Shown here: piece after piece, positions 34,663 through 44,260 of the stretch
Layout of the letters: each line of letters opens with the position of its first letter
How positions within the stretch are numbered: position 1 is the first letter of the stretch
Assembly (NCBI GenBank): GCA_001566965.1
Contig: LSNW01000032.1
Coordinates: forward strand, 372,001-436,000
DNA length: 64,000 nt
Source of the DNA: Methylothermaceae bacteria B42
Lineage (GTDB): Bacteria; Pseudomonadota; Gammaproteobacteria; Methylococcales; Methylothermaceae
Reading direction: 5' to 3'
Translations under genes and position numbers: made by a program
The notes under the pieces: generated by a model
Seen by the model: only the letters and a program-made list of their open reading frames with translations
The model's database searches: none
What the model was told of the DNA's origin: nothing

Positions 34663-35556
34663 TCATGGATAAACCCCACAATGCCGCAAAAAATCCTCCA
34701 CTAACAGGGCTGTCACATCCGTTTCGGTCACACTCTGCAGTCCTTTCCAGGCGGGGATGCCGTTCGCTTCGAGAACCCAATAATTGCCTTCCGTGTCATA
34801 AAGGATGTCCACACCCGCATAATCGAGAAGCAAAGTCCGTGCCGACTTTTCCGCCAAATGGCACAGCCTGGAATCAAGATCAGCCTTTTCGCACCGCCCG
34901 CCTTGCGCCACATTGGTGCGCCAATCCGCACCATAGCGGCTCATGGCGGCCACGGCTTTCCCCGCGATGACGAAAACCCGCCAATCCCGTACCGGATGGG
35001 AAGGAATATATTTCTGCAAATAATACACGCCACCGGCAGGTTTAAGGGTGGCAATTGATGCGATACTTCGGTGCAACTCAATACCTTCCCCCTGGGCGCC
35101 AAACAAGGGTTTGCTGACAAGCCAATCCCCTCCGCGAAATACCGCCTCGGCAATGGCCAATGCCTGCGCCCGTTGTTTTGTTATCCAGGTAGGCGGCGTT
35201 GGAATGCCCTGCTGGTGCAGTAAAAAACTGGCAATGGCTTTATCCACGCTGAGTTCGATGCCCCGGGTGGGGTTGTAAATCTTGACGCCGGATTTTTCCA
35301 GGATATGCAGCAAATTAAGGTAGGTGATGATCTGCTCCAGGCTTCCTCCGGGAACCCCGCGCACAAATACCCCGCCAGGAAATGAGGCGCCGAAGCCCGG
35401 GAAAGTCACCGGCAAGGTGCCTTGTTCCAGGCTGATTTGACCATCCATCAAGGAAACGAACCGGATATCGCAGCCACGTTCGGCAAAAGCTTGCCGCAAC
35501 CGGCGGCCATGCCAGCCGGGATCATCGGTGACAATCGCGAATTCGGGCCGGCTCAT
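34663..35556 (-). CDS. RimK-like ATP-grasp ligase of the H4MPT cluster
   Basis: A 297-residue ATP-grasp enzyme of the RimK/MptN group (alpha-L-glutamate ligases). Visible are the pre-ATP-grasp domain ([19 protein letters not shown]), the lid/ATP region ([20 protein letters not shown]), [18 protein letters not shown] and the metal-binding end [30 protein letters not shown]. It likely adds an amino acid, perhaps glutamate, to a pterin or furan cofactor. The start overlaps the mch stop (ATGA), so the two are translationally coupled. Confidence 0.85.
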   Translation of the reverse strand: MSRPEFAIVTDDPGWHGRRLRQAFAERGCDIRFVSLMDGQISLEQGTLPVTFPGFGASFPGGVFVRGVPGGSLEQIITYLNLLHILEKSGVKIYNPTRGIELSVDKAIASFLLHQQGIPTPPTWITKQRAQALAIAEAVFRGGDWLVSKPLFGAQGEGIELHRSIASIATLKPAGGVYYLQKYIPSHPVRDWRVFVIAGKAVAAMSRYGADWRTNVAQGGRCEKADLDSRLCHLAEKSARTLLLDYAGVDILYDTEGNYWVLEANGIPAWKGLQSVTETDVTALLVEDFLRHCGVYP

Positions 35557-36527
35557 CCTCCGAAGGATTTGGCCAGCAATGCTTCATCCAGCTTGCCTGC
35601 CCGGAAGCTGCGCCCGGTTTCCACCGCGGTGACAATGACACTTGCGGGACTGAACAGCATGGGATCGACTTTGAAGAAATCGTATTCGTATTCCTTGAAC
35701 ACTTGGGCAAAGGGTTTGCCATAATCCCGGGAGGTGGAACTGGGCAGATCCTTGGCCAATTTCTCCGCCGCTTCGTCACTGCCTTTCACGAACAAATGAA
35801 CTTGGCCGCCAAACAAAATCGCATCATTGGTGCGACCCATGGCGGTGATGAAATCCGGCGCCGGCGGCGGAACCGGGGCGGTGCCCGAACCGTCAATGAT
35901 ATGTTCCAGAGGAAAATGTAGTTCATGGGTCTTGTGCATGGCCACTTCCAGTACCCGGGCCACCACTTGCAGACCTCCCGCCAGGCTTGAGGTTGGGGTA
36001 AGAACAACCGTCAAACCCGAAGCGCCAATGGAACAATCATTGGCGATTTTATCCAGCAATGCCATTGGCGGCGGTTTGTCCACTTCCATAATCAATACCG
36101 TGGCATCGGCCTGATCCCGGTATTTAAGCTCCTCGAATAATGTCTCCTTGCTGCACAAGGCCCGCGCCGGCCCTGATCCGAGCGCGTAAAAGGCTTCCTT
36201 CCCTTTGCCGTGGGACAAGCTCCAGCCGGCATACTGGCTGCCAAGACAAGAAAGCACGGGATCGGTGGCGTGAACATTCACCCGTAGCGGCCAATCCGGG
36301 GTAATGGCGCTGTGATTCAAAGTAACAGTGCCCATGCCGCCCATGCATATTTCCGCGATTCTGCGCCCGGCTTCCAATCCACCATCGGCTTCAATGCCGG
36401 CATCCACCAAAGTCACGCCATTTTCCAGACGGGTGACTTTCAGACGCAACATGTTGGCATCTTTTAACAAGGACTCCACTAAAGGCTGGGCGGTGAAGTT
36501 CACGCTCACCAGCGCTTGTTCAGTCAT
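35553..36527 (-). CDS. mch: Methenyltetrahydromethanopterin cyclohydrolase
   Basis: A 324-residue cytoplasmic enzyme converting methenyl-H4MPT to formyl-H4MPT in formaldehyde oxidation. Family regions are [34 protein letters not shown] and [20 protein letters not shown] 36527 has AGGGGAG 6 bp upstream. It forms the core of the minus-strand run beta-RFAP synthase, ATP-grasp, mch, RimK-like, CitG-like, fae. Confidence 0.95.
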   Translation of the reverse strand: MTEQALVSVNFTAQPLVESLLKDANMLRLKVTRLENGVTLVDAGIEADGGLEAGRRIAEICMGGMGTVTLNHSAITPDWPLRVNVHATDPVLSCLGSQYAGWSLSHGKGKEAFYALGSGPARALCSKETLFEELKYRDQADATVLIMEVDKPPPMALLDKIANDCSIGASGLTVVLTPTSSLAGGLQVVARVLEVAMHKTHELHFPLEHIIDGSGTAPVPPPAPDFITAMGRTNDAILFGGQVHLFVKGSDEAAEKLAKDLPSSTSRDYGKPFAQVFKEYEYDFFKVDPMLFSPASVIVTAVETGRSFRAGKLDEALLAKSFGG

Positions 36528-36558
36528 TTTTCACTCCCCTTAAAAAATTTATTGCCAT

Positions 36559-37689
36559 TTACGAAACTTTAATTCCAAGACCGGGTGCTGCCGCCAACTG
36601 CCTTTCCAACCAGTGTTTTCGCCATCGCAGCCGACGCTCGACAACCGCTATTGAATTTCCCTGCGCCGTGACGCTGCAAACAGGTTCACCAGCGCCCACA
36701 GAGTCTGACGGATCAGGCAAATCCACACACCAGGATGGCCACGGCATATCCTTGGGAATCGCTACAGGTTCCTGGCTAAACACCACCTGTAACCCCCGCG
36801 CGGGTCCTGGTTCAGGCGTCACCCGGCATTCGCCTTGGCAGGCTTGCACGTGAGCCGCCAATAATCCATCGGGCCAATCATCGTCCCACAAACCCAGTAC
36901 CGCGCCGGGACGGGGATTGAGCTCCAAAATCGCAGGGCCTGACTCAGTGACCATAAAATCCAGCCCATGCATGCCGCGCAAATGCCACGCTTCAATCATT
37001 CGCCAGGCATACTCCTTGACCAATTTTGTTGTTTCCGGTGAAAGCGCGGCCCGATTGATCGCCCCGGCATACCCAAAGGGTTGTTGGGCATTATAATCGG
37101 CTTGATAGAGTCTGTTAAATGCTCCCCAAACCAATCGCCGCTTGTCCGCCAGAAAGGCATAGGTAAAAACCGCGCCTGGCAAGCGTTTCTGGAAATAAAC
37201 CTTGCCGTTTCCCAAGGCCGCGGGCGTCAGGGCCACCTTTACCCCACCGCACCCGCCTCCCTGTTTGGCCAGCCAACCGGTTAGGTCTTTTGGCTGCCGC
37301 CAGGTGATATCCGGATAAGGAATTTGTAGCGAGTCCAAGGCGGCAAAAAATAATTCCGGATCGGAACACAGATGCAGCACCTCAGGGCCGTTACCGAGCA
37401 ATGGGCAAAGTTGGGAGATTTCTTCCACAACCTCTGGAAGACTTTCTAATCCACTGCCGTACACCCAGCCTGCCGGTAAATATTGACGTATCAACGCTTG
37501 AGCCAATTTGATTAATGCCTGTCCATTCAATTCAGTTTGATCCCCGGGAATCTTACGCCAGGCGTGGGCAACCTTCCGCGTATCCAGATCCCCAAACCGG
37601 TCCAACACCAAAGGCCGCCATCCGCCACGCCTGGCGGAAACGGCCAACATTCGGGCCGATTGGGCAATCAAAAGAATACTATCCGGCAT
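36559..37689 (-). CDS. ATP-grasp protein of the H4MPT cluster
   Basis: About 376 residues. The N-terminus (LLIAQSARMLAVSARRGGWRPLVLDRFGD) is a Rossmann-like pre-ATP-grasp domain. The ATP-grasp end is GMHGLDFMVTESGPAILELNPRPGAVLGLWD, with the acidic and Asn metal ligands. It belongs to the ATP-grasp family always found beside mch in methylotrophs; its substrate is not known to me. ATG 37689 is preferred; the frame is open to 37725, overlapping the upstream gene. Confidence 0.8.
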   Translation of the reverse strand: MPDSILLIAQSARMLAVSARRGGWRPLVLDRFGDLDTRKVAHAWRKIPGDQTELNGQALIKLAQALIRQYLPAGWVYGSGLESLPEVVEEISQLCPLLGNGPEVLHLCSDPELFFAALDSLQIPYPDITWRQPKDLTGWLAKQGGGCGGVKVALTPAALGNGKVYFQKRLPGAVFTYAFLADKRRLVWGAFNRLYQADYNAQQPFGYAGAINRAALSPETTKLVKEYAWRMIEAWHLRGMHGLDFMVTESGPAILELNPRPGAVLGLWDDDWPDGLLAAHVQACQGECRVTPEPGPARGLQVVFSQEPVAIPKDMPWPSWCVDLPDPSDSVGAGEPVCSVTAQGNSIAVVERRLRWRKHWLERQLAAAPGLGIKVS

Positions 37690-37703
37690 TATCGCCAGCG
37701 TTC

Positions 37704-38693
37704 TCAGTGAGACGCCCCCATACATTCAATCCCGGCGCCGGAATTTCGGGCGGCAACCAGCTGAAATCTCAGCGCTTCGAAGCGGCGAAATTCCTGTTGG
37801 ATTTGGCATAAAACAGACTCTGCCTTGACAGGATCGGGAATCAAGCAAAATCCCGTGGGTCCCCACGAACTTTGCCCGAGCCCCACAAACCCTTCATTTT
37901 CCAACCAAAGCAGCGCTTGGGCTACCCGCTGGCTGGTATATCGCCCCCCCTGCGCGGAGGCAAAATATTCGCCGTTGGCTCTTTGAATCTCGGCGATAAC
38001 CTGAGCGAAATTTTCAGCATTTGCCTCGGCCAAGGCAGGCAGCCCCCGGATCAGCAGCTTGTGACAAAGCCCTGTGGCGACTGACACGGGAAACGCGGGC
38101 AACTGCTTGAATGCTTGCGTCTCCTGGACACCGGAAAGTCCCTGGGCGCGCCTGTCAAAAATCAACAGCCAACGCCAATGGGAAGGTACCGCTATGCGGG
38201 ACAATAGCGGCGGTGTCACAGTGTCAGCCCCCCTACCGCCATCGACAATAAACCCACCCTGCTCGAAAGCCGCAATGCCAATGCCGGAACGGGCGCCGCG
38301 GCCACTCAGCCGGGCAATCTCCCTGACACTCAAATTCAGGCCCCAAAATTTGGCCAAAGCCATCCCAACCGCCAACGCCAGTTGCGTACCCGAGCCCAAC
38401 CCGGCATGGGAAGGGATAACCGAATCCACATGAATCCGGGATTGAGATGGAAGATCCAAAACTTTCAGAAAATGCGCTATTTGAGCTTCAAGACGGGGTT
38501 CAGATTGGCCGGAAACTTCCAATGCCCGGGCCCGGCTCACGGTCACCGTGGTTTGAATGGATTCCAATGCCATGCCGATACTGCCAAAACTGCGGCCCAG
38601 CTCCCCGCTCAAATCCATAAACCCCATGTGAAGCCGGGCCGGAGCTATAACTTTGACGGATTGAAAGGCAGGAGACGGGGTTTGTTTATCCAT
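37704..38693 (-). CDS. Beta-ribofuranosylaminobenzene 5'-phosphate synthase (GHMP fold)
   Basis: A 329-residue protein. Beta-RFAP synthase condenses pABA with PRPP, the first committed step of H4MPT synthesis. VIAPARLHMGFMDLSGELGRSFGSIGMAL is the family N-terminus, PSHAGLGSGTQ (residues 94-104) is the GHMP phosphate loop, and SSWGPTGFCLI is the C-terminal motif. It is the first gene of the mch operon. Supply of pABA by the pabB at 25137 fits. Confidence 0.92.
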   Translation of the reverse strand: MDKQTPSPAFQSVKVIAPARLHMGFMDLSGELGRSFGSIGMALESIQTTVTVSRARALEVSGQSEPRLEAQIAHFLKVLDLPSQSRIHVDSVIPSHAGLGSGTQLALAVGMALAKFWGLNLSVREIARLSGRGARSGIGIAAFEQGGFIVDGGRGADTVTPPLLSRIAVPSHWRWLLIFDRRAQGLSGVQETQAFKQLPAFPVSVATGLCHKLLIRGLPALAEANAENFAQVIAEIQRANGEYFASAQGGRYTSQRVAQALLWLENEGFVGLGQSSWGPTGFCLIPDPVKAESVLCQIQQEFRRFEALRFQLVAARNSGAGIECMGASH

Positions 38694-38738
38694 TGAGAAT
38701 ATTTATCTTGCTACTTGATATTTCTACGGCATTCAAAA

Positions 38739-38840
38739 GCAGTTCTAGTTTTCCTTTCGTGGGTGTTGGCGGCCATTCGGGCCGCCAACACTCCCCCATG
38801 GAAGGGTTAACGGCATCCAACGAAAGAAAACTGGAACTAC
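38739..38840. repeat. Palindromic hairpin element, copy 3
   Basis: Arms 38739-38763 and 38816-38840 are inverted complements (20 of 25 bp; four of five differences are transitions). The outer part is unlike that of copies 1 and 2. The core has an 11-bp hairpin (TGTTGGCGGCC-ATTCG-GGCCGCCAACA) and the shared tail CCCATGGAAGGGTT. It lies between the beta-RFAP synthase start and the end of the RND gene. Confidence 0.8.
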
Positions 38841-38936
38841 TTAGGCGCACGAAATCATGAAAATTCAACAACCCTTGCAGGTAAACTTAAACTCGACCGA
38901 AGAAAGCTAAAAATTCCAATCACCGTCTGAACGAGA

Positions 38937-41900
38937 TTACCACGAAGCCAGCTTTTCCCGCCAATCTTCATATACATAGAGCAAGGCGGGAATAACCAGC
39001 AGCACCAAAGCCGTGGCGAAAAATAAACCGAAAGCGATGGACACCGCCATGGGAATCAGGAATTTCGCTTGTAGGGAGGTTTCGAACAATAGCGGCAACA
39101 GACCGGCGATGGTGGTTAATGAGGTCAACAGTACCGCGCGCAGCCTTTGACAGGCGGCTTCTTCCAGGGCCCGGCGCAAATCCATGCCGCCGCGCCGCAG
39201 ATGATGATAAAAACTGACCAGAATGATGGAGTCATTGACCACAATTCCCGAAAGACCAAAAATGCCGAACAGAGACAAAATCGTCAAATCAATTCCCATC
39301 ACCATATGACCGACAACCGCGCCCACCAGGCCAAAAGGAATGGCGGCCATGACAATTAAGGGCCAGCCATAAGAGCCAAACACCCAAGCCAAAATCAGAT
39401 AGATCAGCATCAGCCCCATCAATCCGCCGCGCCGCATGTCCGCCAGGGTTTCTGCCCGGTCTTCCGCGCGCCCGGAACTGCCGTATTCAATCCCGTATTG
39501 TTTCGCCAGTTGCGGCAAGGTTTCGGTCATCAGGCTTTCCATTACCAAACCGGGTTTATTCACATGGGTGTTGATTTCCGCCGACACCTCCACGGCAAGC
39601 CGGCCATTGGCATGCCGCAAAATCTCAAATCCTTGCCTGGAACGGGCCTTGGCCACGGTATGGAGGGGGACAAACTCTCCCGTGGGCAACTTTATCTGAA
39701 AGTTTTCCAGCACCTTCAAATGGGCGCGTTCCTCTTCCGCCAGGCGGACCCGGACTTCCACTTCATCGGGACCATCCTGAAATATCTGCACCAACTTCCC
39801 GGCAAAGGCCGTGCGCAGTTGCCGCCCCAATGCCTCCGGTGTAAGTCCCAAAGACTCGCCGATGGGGGTCAGGCGATAGATCCATTGCTCCCGGCCATAA
39901 GGCAGATCTTCCGTCACATCCGTCAAACCCGGAATCGCTTTTAAAGTTTCCACCAGATCCACGGCGGCCCGCTTCAAATCATGAGCATCATCGCCTACCA
40001 GCCGCACGCTCACATCCCGCCCAGGGGGACCCACCTGGCGCGCCACGATAATCAAATTGTCCAGCCCTGGCGCGGCGGGGATTTTCTTGCGCCAGGCTTC
40101 GATCACCTCCCAACTGCGGACGTCCCTTTCCTCCGAAGGCACAAGCTCCACTATGATGGCCCCCAAATGTTCCGCTTGCTGCTGTAATCTGCCGTCATTA
40201 CTCAACCCCTGGCCTTGAATCCTCACCACGGTACGCAGTAATGGCTTTGAAGATAATTCCCGGGCGGTTTGCCGCAAACGATCTTCCATCTCAGCCAAAT
40301 AAGCCTTGACTTTTTCCTTGGGCGTGCCTGGCACGAAACCGACAGTCGCATAAAGAATATCGGCTTCCGGCGCGGCAAAAAACAAGAAATGAACCCTGCC
40401 TCCCGCCACCAACCCCAATGAAATAATCAGTAAACTGCACGCTGCCGCGAGGGTCAGACCACGATTTCGAAGCGCCGCGCGCACCAATGGGCGGAATCGT
40501 TGTTCTTTAAAGCGGCGAAAAGCGTTATCGAATTTGCGGCGCAGTTTGCCTTCCTCGCCAGCGTGCATCTTGGCGAAAGCATGGCGTAAATGGGCCGGCA
40601 ATACCCAAAAGCTTTCCATTAGCGACGCCAATATAACCGAGATCACCACCAAGGGAATGGCAAACAGGATTTTACCCGTGGGGCCTCCCACCAACATCAA
40701 GGGCAAAAAGGCGGCGATGGTGGTCATGGAGGATGCCGTGACCGGCCCTAACATGCGCCGGGCGCCCCCTTCGGCCGCCGACAAAGGGGTTTCACCCATT
40801 TGATAGTGGGCCAAGGCATCCTCTCCCACGACAATGGCGTCATCGACGATGATCCCCAAGGCCATAATCAGCCCAAACAGGCTGATCATATTGATGCTGC
40901 CACCGGCAACATAAAGAAGGAGCAGCGTCGCCATAAAAGAAACCGGGATGCCAAAAGCCACCCAAAACGCCACCCGCCCGCTCAAGAACAAATACAAAAT
41001 GGCAACCACCAACACCAATCCCGTCGCACCATTTTTCAGCAGCAAATTAATCCGCTCGCGAATCATTTCCCAGGTCTTGTTATAGACATGGAGATAAACC
41101 GATTGGGGTAATTGCCCTTCAACTTCCGCCAGCCAGCGATTGAAAATTTCCGCCGATTTAAAGGAATCTCCGTGCTCCGCGCGCCGTATTTGCAGCTCCA
41201 CCGCCGGTTTCCCTTGAAATGTCAGGAAAGTGCTGTTATTGAGCGGTTGCCGCTTGATTTTCGCGACACCCCCGAGTTCAATCCTAGCGGATGGGTCCGC
41301 CGACAAAGGAATTTTGGAAAATTCCAGCTCGGTTCGCCGCTGCTCGGTCACCCGCAATACTTTCAGCAACTCCCTGTCGCCAAAACTGCCTGCTGGAATG
41401 TCCCGGCTAAACTGGTCAATGCGCTCGGCAATCTGCTCCAGGCCCATACCCAGCACATCCAAAGCCTCATGGGTGAATTCAATGGCGATTTCTTCTTCCG
41501 GCAAGCCTATAACATTGACTTTATCGATACCGCGGTCAAGAAGCTCGCGTTCAAAACGGTGGGCCAATGGGCGCAGTTCATCCAGATCTTCTCCGTATAT
41601 CACCAGACGGGAGACAGGTTCATAACGGGCGATATGGGTAATCTGGGGATCTTCCGCATCCCGGGGCAGATTACGGAACTCATCCACCTTTTGCTTGACT
41701 TGGTTGAGCGCCAGAAGGATGTCCGTTCCTTCCCTGAATTCCAGGGTAATGGCGCTGCGCCCTTCAGCGGAGGTGGAAGTCATCTTGCGCAGATCATCCA
41801 CGGACTTGAGAACTTGCTCCAAGGGCGTGGTCAAACCCGTTTCCACATCTTCCGCGCTAGCCCCTGGCCAAATCACGCTGACCCGGACGATATCCAGGCT

Positions 41901-42035
41901 AAAGTTGGGAAAAAACTGGACATTGAGCTTTTCCAACGCGAAAACACCGCCCATAATCATCAGGATCATGAGGAGGTTGGCGGCAACCTTGTGGCGCGCA
42001 AAAAAAGGTATCCAGCCATCGCTGTGGTTTGCCAT
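38937..42035 (-). CDS. RND efflux permease (AcrB-like superfamily)
   Basis: A 1032-residue proton-driven inner-membrane pump with an N-terminal helix, periplasmic porter domain (FPNFSLDIVRVSVIWPGASAEDVE) and two helix bundles. The proton-relay helix reads GIIVDDAIVVGEDAL, the pattern of the HAE-type family rather than the heavy-metal type, and a second bundle has GIVVNDSIILVSFY. The adaptor gene precedes it by 47 bp. The exported substrate is unknown. No outer-membrane channel gene is adjacent. Confidence 0.88.
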   Translation of the reverse strand: MANHSDGWIPFFARHKVAANLLMILMIMGGVFALEKLNVQFFPNFSLDIVRVSVIWPGASAEDVETGLTTPLEQVLKSVDDLRKMTSTSAEGRSAITLEFREGTDILLALNQVKQKVDEFRNLPRDAEDPQITHIARYEPVSRLVIYGEDLDELRPLAHRFERELLDRGIDKVNVIGLPEEEIAIEFTHEALDVLGMGLEQIAERIDQFSRDIPAGSFGDRELLKVLRVTEQRRTELEFSKIPLSADPSARIELGGVAKIKRQPLNNSTFLTFQGKPAVELQIRRAEHGDSFKSAEIFNRWLAEVEGQLPQSVYLHVYNKTWEMIRERINLLLKNGATGLVLVVAILYLFLSGRVAFWVAFGIPVSFMATLLLLYVAGGSINMISLFGLIMALGIIVDDAIVVGEDALAHYQMGETPLSAAEGGARRMLGPVTASSMTTIAAFLPLMLVGGPTGKILFAIPLVVISVILASLMESFWVLPAHLRHAFAKMHAGEEGKLRRKFDNAFRRFKEQRFRPLVRAALRNRGLTLAAACSLLIISLGLVAGGRVHFLFFAAPEADILYATVGFVPGTPKEKVKAYLAEMEDRLRQTARELSSKPLLRTVVRIQGQGLSNDGRLQQQAEHLGAIIVELVPSEERDVRSWEVIEAWRKKIPAAPGLDNLIIVARQVGPPGRDVSVRLVGDDAHDLKRAAVDLVETLKAIPGLTDVTEDLPYGREQWIYRLTPIGESLGLTPEALGRQLRTAFAGKLVQIFQDGPDEVEVRVRLAEEERAHLKVLENFQIKLPTGEFVPLHTVAKARSRQGFEILRHANGRLAVEVSAEINTHVNKPGLVMESLMTETLPQLAKQYGIEYGSSGRAEDRAETLADMRRGGLMGLMLIYLILAWVFGSYGWPLIVMAAIPFGLVGAVVGHMVMGIDLTILSLFGIFGLSGIVVNDSIILVSFYHHLRRGGMDLRRALEEAACQRLRAVLLTSLTTIAGLLPLLFETSLQAKFLIPMAVSIAFGLFFATALVLLVIPALLYVYEDWREKLASW

Positions 42036-42082
42036 TAAGTGCTATCGCCGGTAAATCATTGAAATAAAAAACGCTATGGCGG

Positions 42083-43321
42083 TCATTTCTTCGCCTTGAT
42101 TTCAACCGGTAAACCAGCAGCCGCGTTGGGCAAGTGCGTCACTAACACTTTGTCACCAGGATGAAGCTGCCTGGACGCCACCAGCAACCAGGAACCTTGC
42201 TTATCACCAGCATAATCCCCAAGAATGGTGACTTTTACCGGTTGCAACCGGCCATCCACAATCTTGTAAACCCTATTACTGCCATAAAGCGCGGCATAGG
42301 GAAGCGGCACGGCGTTCTCCCGGGGAGGACGCTGGAGAACGAGACTGGCAGTCATGCCCAGACGAAGATGCTCGTTTCCCCCGGTGATTTCAAACAAGGC
42401 ATCAATCCCGCCCGCCGCGGCACTGCCAGACAAACGGGACAACAAGGCGGTAAAAGGGATGCCCGCGCTTTCGCCTTGGGCCGGCAAATGATTTTGCCTT
42501 GCCAGGGCTTGCTGGATTTCCGCTTGAAACGGTGTGGGAATCCGCGCTCTTAGTTCCAGCCCCCGCCAGGGATAAAAGCTCAGCAGCACTTGATGGGATT
42601 GGACAAAATCGCCAGCGGCTACCTCTACTTTAGCCACAACACCATCAAAGGGGGCGATCACCTGGCTGCGCTCCAGGGCCAATTGCGCGGTTTCAAGCGC
42701 CGCCTGGGCGCGTTGTAGTTTAGCCTCAAGCTGGGTCAACCTGGCCTTGTGTTCATTGACCGCCAATTGCCGCGCCACCACCGCCAGCGACTGACGCTCA
42801 TATTCTGCTTTCTCCTTGTCCACGGCGGCAGCGGAAAGCAAATTTTTACGCAAGAGTTTTTCCGCCCTTGCCACCGCGTTTTTCATGAGCGACAGCAGTG
42901 ACTTCTCATGTTCAAGTGCTCGTAAATCACTGGCGTAACGCACTTTTTCCTGTGCCAACTGGGCTTGCAATTCGGCCACGTCCGAGCGGGTCTGAACCAC
43001 TTGAGGCTCGAAATCCCTCGGGTCCAAGCGTAACAAAATTTGCCCGCTCTTAACCGCTTCCCCCTCCTGAACCCTCACCTCCCACACCCTGGCTTTTCCC
43101 GGCGCCGCCGCCTGCACCAAATCAGGGCTTTCTACTTGGCCGTACAAGGTCAACACCGGTCGCAATGCGCGGGGATTAACCGTCACAGCCTCCACTTGCC
43201 AAACCCGTTCTCGCACCGCCAGGGCCGGTGGACGGGGACGGGTCAAGATCAGCACGACAAATAGCAGAAACCCCAGTGCCAACAACGCCCAGGGCCAGTA
43301 ACGCTGATACTGATCTTTCAT
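42083..43321 (-). CDS. Periplasmic adaptor (HlyD/AcrA-like) of the second RND pump
   Basis: A 412-residue protein: N-terminal membrane anchor (WALLALGFLLFVVLILT), a lipoyl half-motif (AAAPGKARVWEVRVQEGEAVKSGQ), a long coiled-coil hairpin (about residues 120-210), the second half-motif (VIAPFDGVVAKVEVAAGDFV), then beta-barrel and membrane-proximal regions. It is organised with the RND gene behind it. Confidence 0.88.
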   Translation of the reverse strand: MKDQYQRYWPWALLALGFLLFVVLILTRPRPPALAVRERVWQVEAVTVNPRALRPVLTLYGQVESPDLVQAAAPGKARVWEVRVQEGEAVKSGQILLRLDPRDFEPQVVQTRSDVAELQAQLAQEKVRYASDLRALEHEKSLLSLMKNAVARAEKLLRKNLLSAAAVDKEKAEYERQSLAVVARQLAVNEHKARLTQLEAKLQRAQAALETAQLALERSQVIAPFDGVVAKVEVAAGDFVQSHQVLLSFYPWRGLELRARIPTPFQAEIQQALARQNHLPAQGESAGIPFTALLSRLSGSAAAGGIDALFEITGGNEHLRLGMTASLVLQRPPRENAVPLPYAALYGSNRVYKIVDGRLQPVKVTILGDYAGDKQGSWLLVASRQLHPGDKVLVTHLPNAAAGLPVEIKAKK

Positions 43322-43452
43322 AAATGACTATTGACCGGTTTAATTGTTATTTCTAGAGAATTCAATATTTAGATTTCGCCTGCAAGCGGCAGATTTCATA
43401 AACTCGCTGCAATCGGGATGGAAGGCGTTTGTTGGCAGTGGCGCTAAAATTT

Positions 43453-43529
43453 TGGCGCCCCGGCCAGGATTCGAACCTGGGACCTTCCCCTTAGGAGGGG
43501 GACGCTCTATCCAGCTGAGCTACCGAGGC
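43453..43529 (-). tRNA. tRNA-Arg (anticodon CCT)
   Basis: A 77-nt cloverleaf. The acceptor stem GCCTCGG pairs with CCGGGGC (one G-U), the D-loop is AGCTCAGCTGGATAGAGC, the anticodon stem-loop is CCCCTCCTAAGGGG with CCT at positions 34-36, the T-arm contains GGTTCGAATCC, and CCA is encoded at the 3' end. It reads AGG codons. A TTAGAAT on the minus strand just upstream may be its -10. Confidence 0.96.
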
Positions 43530-43569
43530 ATTTGGTAGTTAATTCTAACAAAATGATGAACTGAATAGA

Positions 43570-43605
43570 AAAAAAATGGAGGGTTGATCGGACCTCATGC
43601 CCTCC
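43570..43605 (-). terminator. Intrinsic terminator after the DUF2802 gene
   Basis: GGAGGG and CCCTCC pair around a 16-nt loop and are followed on the minus strand by ATTTTTTTTC. It sits 40 bp past the DUF2802 stop and upstream of the tRNA-Arg gene. Confidence 0.65.
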
Positions 43606-43645
43606 TTTGGCATCACTCTCTGATTTCATGATTTTTTCTCTGACG

Positions 43646-44044
43646 CTATTTGGAAAATTTGCCTGCATCCTCCCCATACAGACGAAGCAGCAAGGCGGCC
43701 TCTTCCCGGGTAAAGCCGCATTCCTGGGCCAGATCTTCCGCTTCCACGCCTTGTTTGATCCGTTCGATGGCTTGCTGGTAGGAAGGCGTCTCTGAAGATT
43801 CACGCAGTTCTAAATGTTCGGTCAAAGCAGTGATTTCTGCCAGCCGGCGGGATTGTTCCAGCCCGCGCTCATCCATCCTGACCGCGGCAGCACACAGTCC
43901 AGAAATATCCTTAAGGAGTCTTTGTTGAGTATCGGTCAATTGCTGGCAGACAGCTTCCAAACGCTGTTGCCGCAGCCATAGCCATACTATGGTGCCGACC
44001 AACAGCACAACCAATAAGAAAAGGAGTGAAGTCGCAAAAGTCAT
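43646..44044 (-). CDS. DUF2802 membrane-anchored protein
   Basis: A 132-residue protein with one N-terminal transmembrane helix (LLFLLVVLLVGTIVWLWL), a coiled-coil middle (AVCQQLTDTQQRLLKDI) and a C-terminal helix-turn-helix-like DUF2802 segment (YQQAIERIKQGVEAEDLAQECGFTREEAALL). The family is often found near flagellar genes in gammaproteobacteria; none is here. Its ATG directly follows the TAA of a 57-codon gene (TAAATG), so they are coupled. No function is known. Confidence 0.8.
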   Translation of the reverse strand: MTFATSLLFLLVVLLVGTIVWLWLRQQRLEAVCQQLTDTQQRLLKDISGLCAAAVRMDERGLEQSRRLAEITALTEHLELRESSETPSYQQAIERIKQGVEAEDLAQECGFTREEAALLLRLYGEDAGKFSK

Positions 44045-44218
44045 TTAAGCAAATTCATCAATTTGAAGAGAGTGATCGCCTTTTCCAGAATCCTTCTGTT
44101 GATTTTCAGAAGCGTTGCTACCCTTTGCTTTTGCTGGGTTAAGGCCCTCTTTTTGGTTTTGCTTGGGCTGAATGGGTTTGACTGGCCAAATTTTTTCCAA
44201 GGGTTTGATTTCAACCAT
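44045..44218 (-). CDS. Small charged protein (57 aa) coupled to DUF2802
   Basis: Begins MVEIKPLEKIWPVKPIQPK and ends SLQIDEFA. It is very rich in Lys, Gln, Glu and Asn, with no membrane segment. The stop codon touches the DUF2802 start, so they form one unit. Short Lys/Pro-rich proteins with an IDE(Y/F) end sit beside DUF2802 in other gammaproteobacteria, which is why I prefer this frame over an overlapping 95-residue frame with poor composition. The ribosome site is weak. Function unknown. Confidence 0.65.
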   Translation of the reverse strand: MVEIKPLEKIWPVKPIQPKQNQKEGLNPAKAKGSNASENQQKDSGKGDHSLQIDEFA

Positions 44219-44260
44219 ATCCAGAGACTTTGCAATATAATAGTTTCAGTGTAGCAGCTC

